The position numbers were made by a program, and so were the translations under genes. Positions 16,974 to 25,426 of a DNA stretch of 64,000 nt are shown here, piece by piece. The DNA is from Bryobacterales bacterium (GTDB lineage Bacteria; Acidobacteriota; Terriglobia; Bryobacterales; Bryobacteraceae): positions 1 through 64,000 of the forward strand of contig JADZBH010000004.1 in assembly GCA_020852175.1 (NCBI GenBank), given 5' to 3'. Below the pieces are notes generated by a model. The model did no database searches and was not told the origin of the DNA. It was given only the letters and a program-made list of their open reading frames with translations. Position 1 is the first letter of the stretch. Each line of letters begins with the position of its first letter.

Positions 16974-17155
16974 AAGACCCCTCCAAAAGATGTCGAGCGT
17001 GGCTGGTGTCGATTGCTGCCTGATACACCCGGGCCCGAACGGGGGGCCTGCCTCCTGGCTATTGTAGAGGACGCGCCGGGGGGCGTGGCAAAACTGGTAC
17101 CGCCACTAAGGCCCGGAACCGCTGAGATTAGGGTTTCTTTCCACGCTAAACCACT

Positions 17156-17171
17156 GTTCGCTAGGGCGAAC
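17156..17171. promoter_or_regulatory. Short inverted repeat upstream of the PEP-CTERM gene
   Basis: GTTCGC, 4-base spacer TAGG, GCGAAC lies 50 bases upstream of the PEP-CTERM start in the 247-base divergent gap. No convincing sigma70 or sigma54 promoter was recognised around it. It could be a regulator site or chance symmetry. Confidence 0.25.
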
Positions 17172-17220
17172 CATTGATTTACCCTCGATCTTTCTGCCTC
17201 CACACTGGAGCGAGAGGGAA

Positions 17221-17874
17221 ATGCAAGTGAAACGTATCATTGCGATTATGTTCATGATGGCCGCCCTGGCGCTGAGCCTTCAGGCGACCGTCATCGCCTC
17301 GTTGGAGAATACGGGCGTCGGCGCTGCCGGCAGCGGCCAAGCCGATCCGAACTGGGTGGTACGCCAGGGAAGCAATCCGTATGTGAACGCGTATCAGACG
17401 GCGAGTCCAGGCTTTCCATTTCCCCACTGGATGGCCAATAACGCCACGTCGATGTGGATCAGCCCGAGCCCCAGCTACCCGAATGCCGGCTCTGATGCGG
17501 GCGGGCTCTGGGAATACCAGAACACGTTCGACCTCACAGGGTTCGATTTGAGTACGGTGCAGATCGATTTCCGCCTGGGCGTGGATAACCGCTTCGACGG
17601 TTACATTCTGAACGGCGGCCCCGTGATCGTCCCCGGCCCTTGGGCGGCGTTCGGATCTTTGTCGCCCTGGTTTTCGGTGAACACCGCCGGACTGCTCCAG
17701 GGCCAGAACACGATCACCTTCCTGGACTTCAACCTGCCTCAACAAACGGGAAATCCGGGCGGCTTCCGGTTGGAGTTCGATGCCGAGGGAACAGTGGTTC
17801 CGGAACCCTCGACGGCTCTGCTGTTGGGTGGCGGTCTGGCCTTGGCGGCGGCCCTGCGCCGCCGTCGCCGTTAA
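17221..17874 (+). CDS. PEP-CTERM sorted extracellular protein
   Basis: The 217-residue protein has a signal peptide (VKRIIAIMFMMAALALSLQA) and a classic C-terminal sorting signal: VPEPSTALLLGGGLALAAALRRRRR, i.e. the PEP motif, a hydrophobic helix and an arginine cluster. Proteins of this type are processed by exosortase and often end up in extracellular matrix or biofilm. The body (WEYQNTFDLTGFDLSTVQIDFRLGVDNRFDGYILNG) resembles other PEP-CTERM beta-rich domains without enzymatic motifs. AGCGAGAGGGAA just before the ATG supports the start. Its stop codon is one base from the 3' end of rnpB on the opposite strand. Confidence 0.93.
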   Translation: MQVKRIIAIMFMMAALALSLQATVIASLENTGVGAAGSGQADPNWVVRQGSNPYVNAYQTASPGFPFPHWMANNATSMWISPSPSYPNAGSDAGGLWEYQNTFDLTGFDLSTVQIDFRLGVDNRFDGYILNGGPVIVPGPWAAFGSLSPWFSVNTAGLLQGQNTITFLDFNLPQQTGNPGGFRLEFDAEGTVVPEPSTALLLGGGLALAAALRRRRR

Positions 17875-17875
17875 T

Positions 17876-18298
17876 GGATCCCGCCCGGCTGTAAGCCGGT
17901 TCCTGTACCGCCGTCCGCCGGAGCGGGCCGCAGTGGCAGCCATTCCTCTCGGCCCGCCATCACTGGCGGGCTCCAGCAACCTACCCGGGAGTTGTAACGG
18001 CGCGGGCCACGCCATCCTCCCCTATTTGGTTTTGCTCCACGTGGGGTTTTCCCTGCCAGCGCGCGTTACCGCGGCCGCGGTGCGCTCTTACCGCACCATT
18101 TCACCCTTACCGGACGGGCGCGAACCCGCCAGGCGGTATATTTTCTGTGGCACTGATCCGTGGAACGCGGTTCTGACCGCGCCCCCCCGGCCGTTAGCCG
18201 GCACGCTGCCCTATGGAGACCGGACTTTCCTCGGCGCCTCCCCTCGCGCCTCGCGGTTTGAGGAAGAGGACGACGCGGCTGCCCGCCGTGCGAGATCC
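17876..18298 (-). ncRNA. rnpB: RNase P RNA (bacterial type A)
   Basis: Read on the minus strand, this segment carries nearly all universally conserved RNase P blocks in order: GAGGAAAGTCCGGTCTCCAT, GGCAGCGTGCCGGCTAACGG, CAGTGCCACAGAAAATATAC, GGTAAGGGTGAAATGGTGCG and GTAAGAGCGCACCGC, AAACCCCACGTGGAGCAAAA and CCAAATAGG, GAGAGGAATG (the equivalent of AGAUGAAUG), and ACAGGAACCGGCTTACAG. The ends were set by the P1 helix: GGATCTCGC (18298-18290) pairs with GCGGGATCC (17884-17876) over nine base pairs. The resulting ~423 nt is somewhat longer than the ~377 nt of E. coli. It is the catalytic RNA that matures tRNA 5' ends. ORF-track entries here are false. The promoter was not recognised, and no separate terminator is visible between it and the PEP-CTERM stop. 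Confidence 0.97.
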
Positions 18299-18501
18299 GC
18301 TTCCATCTTCGCACAACGTCCTGGTGTTTCTTCCTGGCCGTAACATTTTCCGCCGCCGGAAGATCCTTTGTGATCAGGGTGGTACTGGGAGTCCGCCCCC
18401 CAAGATTGTAAGTTGTAGTAAACTCATTAAATCGGAGGGAGAGTTGAGTGACGTTTTCTCAACTTCGGTACCCGCGTCTACATGGAACCAGGAGAAATCT
18501 C

Positions 18502-21500
18502 GTGAAAAATAGGACACTGGCTGCACTGTTCATCGCACTGCTGCTCGCCTGTGGCGCGATGTATGCGCAGGGCGAGGGCCCACAGGTGCACGCCAACAAG
18601 GACGACTGGGAGGAGATCAACTTCGAAACGAATTCGGCCAAGATCTCCGATGGATTCCCTACCATGCTACGTATGGCCGAACTATTGAAAGGCAATCCAG
18701 GCTGGCGGTTGAAGGTCGAAGGGCATACCGATTCGCTCGGTTCGCACCCGTTCAACGACAAGCTCGCCATGAACCGCGCCAAAGCGGTGAAAGCATTCCT
18801 GGAAAAATACGGGGCCAACCCGAATCAAACCACCGCCGCCGCGCAGGGCAAACGAGTCCCCAAGGTGGCCAACGACACCAAGGAAGGGCGTTTCGTTAAC
18901 CGCCGCGTCCAGATGACCCTTACCGACGATAAGGGCAACGTGGTGAAGGCCAACGCTGGCGCCGGCGACACGGTGTCGGCCATGGAAAAGCACGCCAAGC
19001 AAAGCGAGGAGTGCTGCAATCTGATTTTGAAGCGGCTCGACAAGCTGGAGGAGATTCTGGCCGAGTTGCGGCAGTTGAAAGACGACCATCGTAAGATTCT
19101 CGACGAACTAGCGGCCATGAAAAGGGGTGGTGCGGGAGCCGGTGCGGCCGCCGCTGCCGCTCCTGCCGCCGCTGCCGCGGCAGCCACGAGTCCGGCGCAG
19201 TTGACCCAGATGGCCGAGTCGGCCGCCAAGAAGGCCGTCGACGAAATGAAGGCCGGTTCGCCGAAGTTTTCGTTGCTGGGGTTGAACGTCGGGCCCGACG
19301 GTTCCGGCAATGCCACCATGACCGGCCGCGCGCGTTACTTCGCCCCGTTCGGCACCCGCTCCGCCATACAGGCCCAGGGCGAGTACATGTACTATCGCGA
19401 CCGCCGGGAAGGCCAGTTCGACCTTGGTCTCGTAAACCGCTGGAAGGACGTTCAACTGGGCGGTTTCGCCAGCTTCAAGAACGTCTGGATGAAGGGCATG
19501 GACAACACCGGTACGCTCGGCCAGGCCAGCTTCACGGCTGACTATCTGTTCGGCCAGGGCAAAGTCGGCCTGTTTGGCGTGAAGACCTTCCTGAACGACG
19601 CCGTCATCAAGACGGTGGCGCAGCGCAACCTAGTGACCGAAACCTATCTGCACGCCGTCGATCAACTCGGCGCGTCAGGCACGGTGGCGTTGGGCCGCAG
19701 TCCCAAGTCGCCGTGGGTGGAAGGTAACATTGGCTGGCTGAAGAGCGCCGGCGGCAACAAGAAGGCCGGCGGCACGGCCCGCTTCGTCTTCCCCGTGAAC
19801 CCCTACTTCGCCCTGTCGGCCGAAGGCGGCGTGAACGAAACGCTGATCGGAACCGAGAACAACGGCCGCGCCGTGTTCGGTATCCTCTTCGGCAATTACA
19901 TCCATCCGAAGGAATTCCAGGCCGCCGATCATCCGGTGCCGGTGGACATTCCGCGAGTCCGCTATGAAATGCTGACCCGCACGCGCCGCACGGGCAACGA
20001 CCCGCCGGTGCCTGTGACGAAGGATCTGTTGGGCGTGAAGGCTGGCTCGCTCCAGTTGGACGCCTCGGATTCCTACGATCCGGATGGCGACCCGATCACA
20101 TTCCTGTGGTCGCAGGTGGCCGGTCCGGCCGTGACGCTGACCGGAGCCAACACCTCGCGGCCCAGCTTCACGGCGACGGAAGGCCAGATGTACGGCTTCC
20201 GCGTCCTGCTGGCCGACGACAAGAATTCGCAGGCCATCGCCCGCGTCACCGTCACCACGCAGGAACCGGCTCGTGTCCGCATCCTGCGCTGGACGGCGAA
20301 CCCGTCACTGATTCAGCCCGGCGAAAGCTCGTCGCTGAACTACCTGGTGGAGAACGCCACCTCGGTGAGCATCTCCGGAGTCACGCAGTCGCTGAGCCCG
20401 CAGTCGGGCGTGGTCAGCGTGTCGCCCAGGCAGACCACCAGCTACACGCTGACGGCCAAGAACGCCACCAGCGAGGAGACGGCCGTGGTGGTGGTGGGCG
20501 TGGAACGCTCCCAGGCGCGCTTTGTAAGCTGCTCGGCGAGCCCGGCCACCATTCTGCCGGGTGAGGCCGCCACGCTGAACTGGAACAGCGAGAACGCGCG
20601 CAGCGTGGAAGTCGTGGGCGTTGGCACCTTCGCGCCCACCGGCTCGACCGTGGTGACGCCGCAGCAGTCCACGACCTATACGCTGATCGCCCGCGGCGAC
20701 GGCGGCGAAGGCACGTGCACGGCGACGGTGGCGGTGCAAACGGGCAACCGTCCCATCATCGCCTCGTTCAAGGCCGAACCGATGGAAATCGTGGAAGGCG
20801 AAAAGTCCACACTGAGCTGGGCCGTGCAGGGCGCCGACACGGTGGAAATCACCGGCATCTCCAGCCCGGCCCCCAGCGGCTCGGGCGACGTGATGCCCAA
20901 CACGACCACCACCTACACGCTGACGGCGACCAACAAGTTCGGCCAGTCCATCGCCAACACGACCGTCACCGTGATTCCGCGCGTGAAGGTGATCTCCTTC
21001 ACGGCGAATCCGTCCACCATCAACAAGCCCGGAACACCGGTGACTTTCGCCTGGACGACGGAAAACGCCGCGGAAGTCTTCATCACCGAGGGCATCGGTT
21101 CGCGCTCGCCCAACGGCTCGCTGACCAACGCGGGCCCGATGAAGACCACCACCTATCAACTGACGGCCATCGGCCGCGGCCGCAACAACACGGCGACGGC
21201 GATGGTGTCGGTGACGGTGGATACCGGCGGCAACAACGAAAACAAGCCGCCGACGGCGTTCGTGCCGATCTCCAGCTTCCTGACGCCCCTGCGGCAGATC
21301 GTGCTGAACGGATCGAGTTCGTTCGATCCCGACGGCGATCCGATCACCTACGAGTGGCGGAGCATCGACGGCAAGGCGACGATCCTGAGCCCGAATTCGG
21401 CCGTTACGCAGGCGATTCTCGATGGCACCAACACCTTCTACTTCACGTTTGAACTGAAGGTGACCGACTCGAAGGGCGCCTCCTCGGTGACCAACGTCAG

Positions 21501-21537
21501 GGTGACCCTGGTGCAGTTGGGCGGATCGAACCGCTAG
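18502..21537 (+). CDS. Large surface protein: N-terminal OmpA domain, coiled coil, barrel-like middle, PKD and four Ig-like repeats
   Basis: The ORF track starts at 18448. The GTG at 18502 has AGGAGA seven bases upstream and opens the signal peptide (KNRTLAALFIALLLACGAMYAQ), giving 1,011 residues. Domains: an OmpA peptidoglycan-binding domain at about 30-145 (EINFETNSAKIS, VEGHTDSLGSHPFND, NRRVQMTL); a Leu/Glu/Lys coiled coil at about 165-215; an Ala-rich linker; a beta-strand-rich segment at about 260-480 that may be a barrel; a PKD-like domain (DASDSYDPDGDPITFLWSQ); four tandem ~80-residue Ig-like repeats (about 585-910); and a final PKD-like domain (NGSSSFDPDGDPITYEWRS). OmpA domains are normally C-terminal, so this order is unusual. 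It probably links peptidoglycan to the outer membrane and the surface. A strong terminator follows, so it is monocistronic. Confidence 0.85.
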   Translation: MKNRTLAALFIALLLACGAMYAQGEGPQVHANKDDWEEINFETNSAKISDGFPTMLRMAELLKGNPGWRLKVEGHTDSLGSHPFNDKLAMNRAKAVKAFLEKYGANPNQTTAAAQGKRVPKVANDTKEGRFVNRRVQMTLTDDKGNVVKANAGAGDTVSAMEKHAKQSEECCNLILKRLDKLEEILAELRQLKDDHRKILDELAAMKRGGAGAGAAAAAAPAAAAAAATSPAQLTQMAESAAKKAVDEMKAGSPKFSLLGLNVGPDGSGNATMTGRARYFAPFGTRSAIQAQGEYMYYRDRREGQFDLGLVNRWKDVQLGGFASFKNVWMKGMDNTGTLGQASFTADYLFGQGKVGLFGVKTFLNDAVIKTVAQRNLVTETYLHAVDQLGASGTVALGRSPKSPWVEGNIGWLKSAGGNKKAGGTARFVFPVNPYFALSAEGGVNETLIGTENNGRAVFGILFGNYIHPKEFQAADHPVPVDIPRVRYEMLTRTRRTGNDPPVPVTKDLLGVKAGSLQLDASDSYDPDGDPITFLWSQVAGPAVTLTGANTSRPSFTATEGQMYGFRVLLADDKNSQAIARVTVTTQEPARVRILRWTANPSLIQPGESSSLNYLVENATSVSISGVTQSLSPQSGVVSVSPRQTTSYTLTAKNATSEETAVVVVGVERSQARFVSCSASPATILPGEAATLNWNSENARSVEVVGVGTFAPTGSTVVTPQQSTTYTLIARGDGGEGTCTATVAVQTGNRPIIASFKAEPMEIVEGEKSTLSWAVQGADTVEITGISSPAPSGSGDVMPNTTTTYTLTATNKFGQSIANTTVTVIPRVKVISFTANPSTINKPGTPVTFAWTTENAAEVFITEGIGSRSPNGSLTNAGPMKTTTYQLTAIGRGRNNTATAMVSVTVDTGGNNENKPPTAFVPISSFLTPLRQIVLNGSSSFDPDGDPITYEWRSIDGKATILSPNSAVTQAILDGTNTFYFTFELKVTDSKGASSVTNVRVTLVQLGGSNR
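20266..21228 (+). repeat. Four tandem Ig-like protein repeats within the OmpA-family gene
   Basis: Each ~240-base unit encodes the same plan: an F/W-x-A-x-P start (RWTANPSLIQPGESSSLNY; SCSASPATILPGEAATLNW; SFKAEPMEIVEGEKSTLSW; SFTANPSTINKPGTPVTFAW), an NA-x-x-V-x-I core, and a TTTYTLTA-like end. The repeats are diverged at DNA level, so the array is old rather than recently expanded. Approximate unit starts are 20266, 20512, 20746 and 20986. Confidence 0.85.
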
Positions 21538-21561
21538 CAACTCACGACCATAAGGCAATCG

Positions 21562-21600
21562 CCGGGCCGGGTCCTACGGGATCCGGCCCGGTTTGTGTTT
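21562..21600 (+). terminator. Rho-independent terminator after the OmpA/Ig gene
   Basis: A 13-bp hairpin (CCGGGCCGGGTCC with GGATCCGGCCCGG, one G-U pair, TACG tetraloop) is followed by the T-rich run TTTGTGTTT. It lies 24 bases after the stop codon at 21537 and just before the ribosome site of the next gene. Confidence 0.82.
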
Positions 21601-21634
21601 GGGGCGCGAGTGCCAGACCCTAGAATGGAGGGGC

Positions 21635-22285
21635 ATGGATTGGACCCTGTTCGGCGCGATGGTCACCGGCTTTCTGGCCATCATCAACCCCATCTCCTCG
21701 GCCCCGATCTTCGCCAATGTCACCGCGGGCACCTCGCCCGAGGTACGGAACCAGGTGGCCCGGCGCGCCGTGGCCATCGCCTTCGGCATCATCGTGCTCT
21801 TCACCGTGGCGGGCAACCTGATCTTCAGCCTGTTCGGCATCACCCTCACGGCGTTCCGCATGGTGGGCGGCGTGCTGGTCATGATCGTCGGCTTTGAAAT
21901 GGTGCATGGCCAGTACTCCAGCGTCCATGCGCCGTCGGACGAGGACCAGGAGGATAGCCGTGAATCGCAACTGAGCGTTGCCGTGTCGCCGCTCGGCACG
22001 CCGCTGGTCGCCGGCCCCGGCACCATCTCCACGGCCATGGGCTTCGCGGGCGACGGCAACCTGGTGCGCGTCGGCATGACACTGGCCGCGGCGGCCCTGA
22101 TTTGCGCCGTCACGCTGGCCTCGTTTCATTTCAGCGCGCGGCTGATGAGTTTTCTCGGTAAGAGCGGCATGAACGTGGTGAGCCGCCTGATGGGACTCAT
22201 CATCGCCGTGATCGGCATGCAGATGCTGTTGATGGGCGTGTATGCCGCCATCGCCGGCTACGCGGGCTACACGCACCCCCGCTGA
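21635..22285 (+). CDS. MarC-family integral membrane protein
   Basis: The start at ATG 21635 follows GGAGGGG and removes a terminator-derived extension in the ORF track, giving 216 residues, the normal family length. Six hydrophobic segments are visible, starting with GAMVTGFLAIINPISSAPIFANVT, the MarC signature in the first helix, and continuing with FRMVGGVLVMIVGFEMV and the conserved SPLGTPLVAGPGTISTAM in the second half. MarC proteins were once tied to multiple antibiotic resistance, but their transport activity is still not established. The gene is separated from its upstream neighbour by a terminator. Confidence 0.92.
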   Translation: MDWTLFGAMVTGFLAIINPISSAPIFANVTAGTSPEVRNQVARRAVAIAFGIIVLFTVAGNLIFSLFGITLTAFRMVGGVLVMIVGFEMVHGQYSSVHAPSDEDQEDSRESQLSVAVSPLGTPLVAGPGTISTAMGFAGDGNLVRVGMTLAAAALICAVTLASFHFSARLMSFLGKSGMNVVSRLMGLIIAVIGMQMLLMGVYAAIAGYAGYTHPR

Positions 22286-22317
22286 CACCCAAGCGCCGCT
22301 CGTGTAAAGTGGCCCTC

Positions 22318-22767
22318 ATGCCCAATTCACCCGTTCATTTCGAGATTCCCGCCGACGACGTCAAGCGGGCCAAGAAGTTCTACGAGAGGGCGTTCGGATG
22401 GAAGATCTCCGACCCGTTGAAGATGAACTACTTCCTGGTGGCCACCCGGGAGGATGGCGAGCCAGGCATCAACGGAGGCCTGATGGCGCGCGTCGAGCCA
22501 GGCCAGCCGTTCATGAATTACCTGGGCGTGCCGTCGATCGACGGCGCGTTGAAAAAGGTGCTGAAGGCAGGCGGCCAGGTGGCCCTGCCGAAAACCGAGA
22601 TCGGCCACGGCATGGGCTGGATCGCCGCCTTCCAGGACACCGAGCGCAACCTGATCGGACTGCATCAGATGGCCGAGGCGCCCGCGCCCCCGAAGCGGGC
22701 CGCGAAGAAGGCTGTTAAGAAGGCGGCAAAGAAAGCCGCGAAAAAGACCGCGAGCAAGCGGAAATAG
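22318..22767 (+). CDS. VOC (glyoxalase-like) protein with Lys/Ala-rich histone-H1-like tail
   Basis: The ATG at 22318 (MPNSPVHFEIPADDVKRA) matches the usual family start better than the GTG at 22309. Residues 1-120 form one vicinal-oxygen-chelate unit: HFEIPADDVKRAKKFYERAFGW, YFLVATREDGEPGINGG, and the C-terminal WIAAFQDTERNLIGLHQ. This is the single-domain glyoxalase / bleomycin-resistance type. The last ~30 residues are unlike the family: PPKRAAKKAVKKAAKKAAKKTASKRK, a repeating AAKK tail like histone H1 or bacterial HU-like extensions, which could bind DNA or RNA. Substrate is unknown. It converges with the fumarase gene. Confidence 0.85.
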   Translation: MPNSPVHFEIPADDVKRAKKFYERAFGWKISDPLKMNYFLVATREDGEPGINGGLMARVEPGQPFMNYLGVPSIDGALKKVLKAGGQVALPKTEIGHGMGWIAAFQDTERNLIGLHQMAEAPAPPKRAAKKAVKKAAKKAAKKTASKRK

Positions 22768-22803
22768 CGCCCGGCTTCGAGAAGGCCCGCGGGCGGAGTC
22801 CGG

Positions 22804-24318
22804 CTACCGTTTCAGCGTTTCCAGCACTTCGCCCGTGGCCTGTTCCACCTTCGCGTGCAGGCTGTGGCCGTGCGCATCCATGGTGACAATCGCCATGAAG
22901 CCTTTCACGCGCAGGCGCCACATCGCCTCGGGAATGCCAAACTCGAACAGGTCCACGCCAAGCACCTTTTCCACCGTGCGCGCATAGAACTGCGCCGCGC
23001 CCCCGATGGCGTTCAAATACACGGCTCCATGCTGTTGCAGCGCGGCCAGCGTCTTCGGTCCCATGCCGCCCTTGCCGATCACCACGCGCACGCCGTACTC
23101 GCCAATCACGTGCGCCTGGTAAGGCTCCTCGCGGATCGATGTCGTCGGACCGCCCGCCTTCATCACCCACTCCTCGCCCTGCTTCAGCATCACCGGACCG
23201 CAGTGGTACAGCACGCTGCCGCGCAGGTCGGCGGGCGGAGCATTCTTCATCAGGTAGGCGTGCACCTGGTCGCGCCCGGTAAACATCTCACCGTTGATGA
23301 TCACCACGTCGCCCACTTTCAGCGCGCGAATCTGCTCCTCGCTGATGGGAGGCGTCAGAATCACCTCGCGCCCGGTGAGCGGGAAGCCTTCGCCCGCGGC
23401 CATGCAGTCCACCGCGCGATCGGGATCGCGGTACAGCCACTTCGTGATGGCTCCGGTGCGCGCGTCCAGCCGCACGCCCAGCCGGCGGAAAGCCCAGCAG
23501 TCGTAGGCGACGCTGACGAAGTAGCTCGCCGGCAGCCGGTTCGCCGCCGCGATCTTGCAGCCGATCAGCGAACTTTTGCCGCCGAAGCCCATCGGCCCCA
23601 CGCCCAGCCGGTTGGCCTCGTCCATGATTTCCGCTTCCAGTTTGGCCAGTACGGGATCGGGATTCGTGTCATCCAGCGTGCGGAACAACTGTTCCTTGGC
23701 CACGTAGTAGCCATGCGCGCGGTCGCTGCCGATGCACACGCCCAGCGCGCCCGGCGCGCAGCCCTGTCCCTGCGCCTGCCACACCGCGTGCAAAATGCAC
23801 TTGCGCACGCCTTCCAGGTCGCGGTCCGCCCGTCCCAGGTGGTCCAGTGTGCAAGGAACCGAATATTGAATGTTCTTGTTCTCGCAGCCGCCTCCCTTCA
23901 GGATGAGCTTCACCTCGATCTCATCCTCCTCCCACTGTTCAAAGTGAAACACCGGGGTTTCCGGTCCCAGATTGTCGCCCGAGTTTTTCCCCGTCAGCGA
24001 GTCCACCGAGTTCGGCCGCAACTTTCCCGTGCGCGTCGCCTCGACCACCGCTTCGCGGATGGCCTTCTTCAACTGAATCTGGTTCACTCCCACGGGCGTG
24101 TGGATCAGGAAGGTCGGCATGCCCGTGTCCTGGCAGATCGGCCCCTTGTCCTCGAACGCCATGTCGATGTTGGAGGCAATCACGTTGAGCGCCTGGGACG
24201 CCTGTGTTCCGGCGGGCTCCTCCCGCGTGGCGATGCCCATGGCGGCGCGCACGTCGGGCGGCAGGTTGGTCGATGTCTGGGTGATCAGTTCAAGAAGACT
24301 GCTGGCGAGAAATTGCAT
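22804..24318 (-). CDS. Class I (iron-sulfur) fumarate hydratase
   Basis: The enzyme interconverts fumarate and malate in the TCA cycle using a [4Fe-4S] cluster. The 504-residue single chain has both halves, alpha (ICQDTGMPTFLIHTPVG, GCAPGALGVCIGSDRAHGY) and beta (LTGREVILTPPISEEQI, VIINGEMFTGRDQVHAYL, YHCGPVM, GPTTSIRE), fused as in FumA/FumB of enterobacteria. Cluster Cys candidates are in CQDTG, in the GGGCENKN / GQGCAPG segment and in IGCKIA. Such enzymes are oxygen-sensitive, in contrast to class II FumC. It follows an HlyD-type adaptor gene by 15 bases on the same strand and is probably in its transcript. The malic enzyme gene at 27270 is nearby but separate. Confidence 0.95.
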   Translation of the reverse strand: MQFLASSLLELITQTSTNLPPDVRAAMGIATREEPAGTQASQALNVIASNIDMAFEDKGPICQDTGMPTFLIHTPVGVNQIQLKKAIREAVVEATRTGKLRPNSVDSLTGKNSGDNLGPETPVFHFEQWEEDEIEVKLILKGGGCENKNIQYSVPCTLDHLGRADRDLEGVRKCILHAVWQAQGQGCAPGALGVCIGSDRAHGYYVAKEQLFRTLDDTNPDPVLAKLEAEIMDEANRLGVGPMGFGGKSSLIGCKIAAANRLPASYFVSVAYDCWAFRRLGVRLDARTGAITKWLYRDPDRAVDCMAAGEGFPLTGREVILTPPISEEQIRALKVGDVVIINGEMFTGRDQVHAYLMKNAPPADLRGSVLYHCGPVMLKQGEEWVMKAGGPTTSIREEPYQAHVIGEYGVRVVIGKGGMGPKTLAALQQHGAVYLNAIGGAAQFYARTVEKVLGVDLFEFGIPEAMWRLRVKGFMAIVTMDAHGHSLHAKVEQATGEVLETLKR

Positions 24319-24333
24319 GGCAAGCTACCAGTT

Positions 24334-25350
24334 TCATGGTATCTTGATGCGCACCGTGGCGGTCAGTCCGGCTTTCACGGAGGCGTCCGGAGCATCGAAA
24401 TTCACCGTCACCCGGCCGTCCTTGATCTCCGCGACCTCCCCCTCGACAGACGTTAAAGGCAGTTCGGCCACCATCACAGCGGCCGGCATCGGCACATGCA
24501 GTTTCGCCAGCACCGGAGGTTCGGGCTCGATCACCACTTTCAATCGCAGCGGGTTGGCCGAGAGTTGGAACAGGTCCTCCATGCCCGCGTCCACGGGATC
24601 GCCGGCCTTCAAGCGCACCGCCAGTACAACGCCATCGACGGGCGAATGGATCTCAGCCGCCGACAGGTCGTTCTGCGCGGCTTCGAGCGCTTTCTCGCGC
24701 TCTTCGAGCGACTTTCGCGCCGCCTCGATGTCGGCGCCCAGGTTCTTCACCTTCTCCTCGGCCCGCCGCGCCAGTTCGCGCAACCCCTCGGCCTCGGCCC
24801 GGGCGTTTTCCGAATCCTTCTCCGCCTTTTCGAAGGTGAGCCTCGGCGTGGCCCCTTCGCGATACAGCAACTGCTGGCGCATGGCGATCTTGCTCGCGCG
24901 GTCATACTCGCCCTGCGCCCGCGACGCGTCGGCCCCGGCGCGCGAAGCCTCCAAACGCGCGGCCAGCAGCGTGCTTTCCAGATTCGTGACGCGGGATTGC
25001 ACCGCTTCCAACTGCTCCCTGGACACCGTCATCACGCCATCGAGCCCTTCGTTGCGGATGCGTCCCAGAAGCTGCCCTTCAAACACTTCCTGGCCCGGCT
25101 GCACCTCCACCGACTCCATCGTTCCTTCCACCGGAGCAGGCACCAGCAGCAGTTCGCGCGCGTTAATCAGTCCCGTGTAGTTCACATCGGAACCGGAACT
25201 CAACGCGGGCTCGGGCGGCGGCGCGGCGGTCTTCGGCTCCGGTTTCTTCGCCTCATGCCGGAACAGCGTCACGCCACTCACGCCCAGCGCCAGCACGGCC
25301 ACGCTGGCAATACCCAGGACCCATTTCCGGTTGCTGTGCAAGAAGAGCAA
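24334..25350 (-). CDS. HlyD / membrane-fusion-protein-type periplasmic adaptor
   Basis: The 338-residue protein has one N-terminal transmembrane anchor (WVLGIASVAVLALGVSGVTLF), a biotinyl-lipoyl-like half (PVEGTMESVEVQPGQEVFEGQLLGRI), a long antiparallel coiled coil (about residues 110-225, rich in Glu, Ala and Arg), the second lipoyl half (IHSPVDGVVLAVRLKAGDPVDAG) and a beta-barrel tail. This is the membrane-fusion-protein layout of efflux systems. No cognate inner-membrane pump or TolC gene is adjacent, so it may be an orphan adaptor. The downstream fumarase gene is only 15 bases away. Confidence 0.88.
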   Translation of the reverse strand: MLFLHSNRKWVLGIASVAVLALGVSGVTLFRHEAKKPEPKTAAPPPEPALSSGSDVNYTGLINARELLLVPAPVEGTMESVEVQPGQEVFEGQLLGRIRNEGLDGVMTVSREQLEAVQSRVTNLESTLLAARLEASRAGADASRAQGEYDRASKIAMRQQLLYREGATPRLTFEKAEKDSENARAEAEGLRELARRAEEKVKNLGADIEAARKSLEEREKALEAAQNDLSAAEIHSPVDGVVLAVRLKAGDPVDAGMEDLFQLSANPLRLKVVIEPEPPVLAKLHVPMPAAVMVAELPLTSVEGEVAEIKDGRVTVNFDAPDASVKAGLTATVRIKIP

Positions 25351-25426
25351 AGATCATCATACTCGGGACTGCCGCCCGCGCCACTTTTTCCGGGCGCGAC
25401 ATGCCGCCGGTGCTACTCTAACGGCC

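Noticed and set aside
17179-18343. ORFs at 17179-18015, 17780-18343, 18066-18314 and 18213-18512
   Set aside because: They cover rnpB and the PEP-CTERM gene; the conserved RNA blocks explain the sequence.
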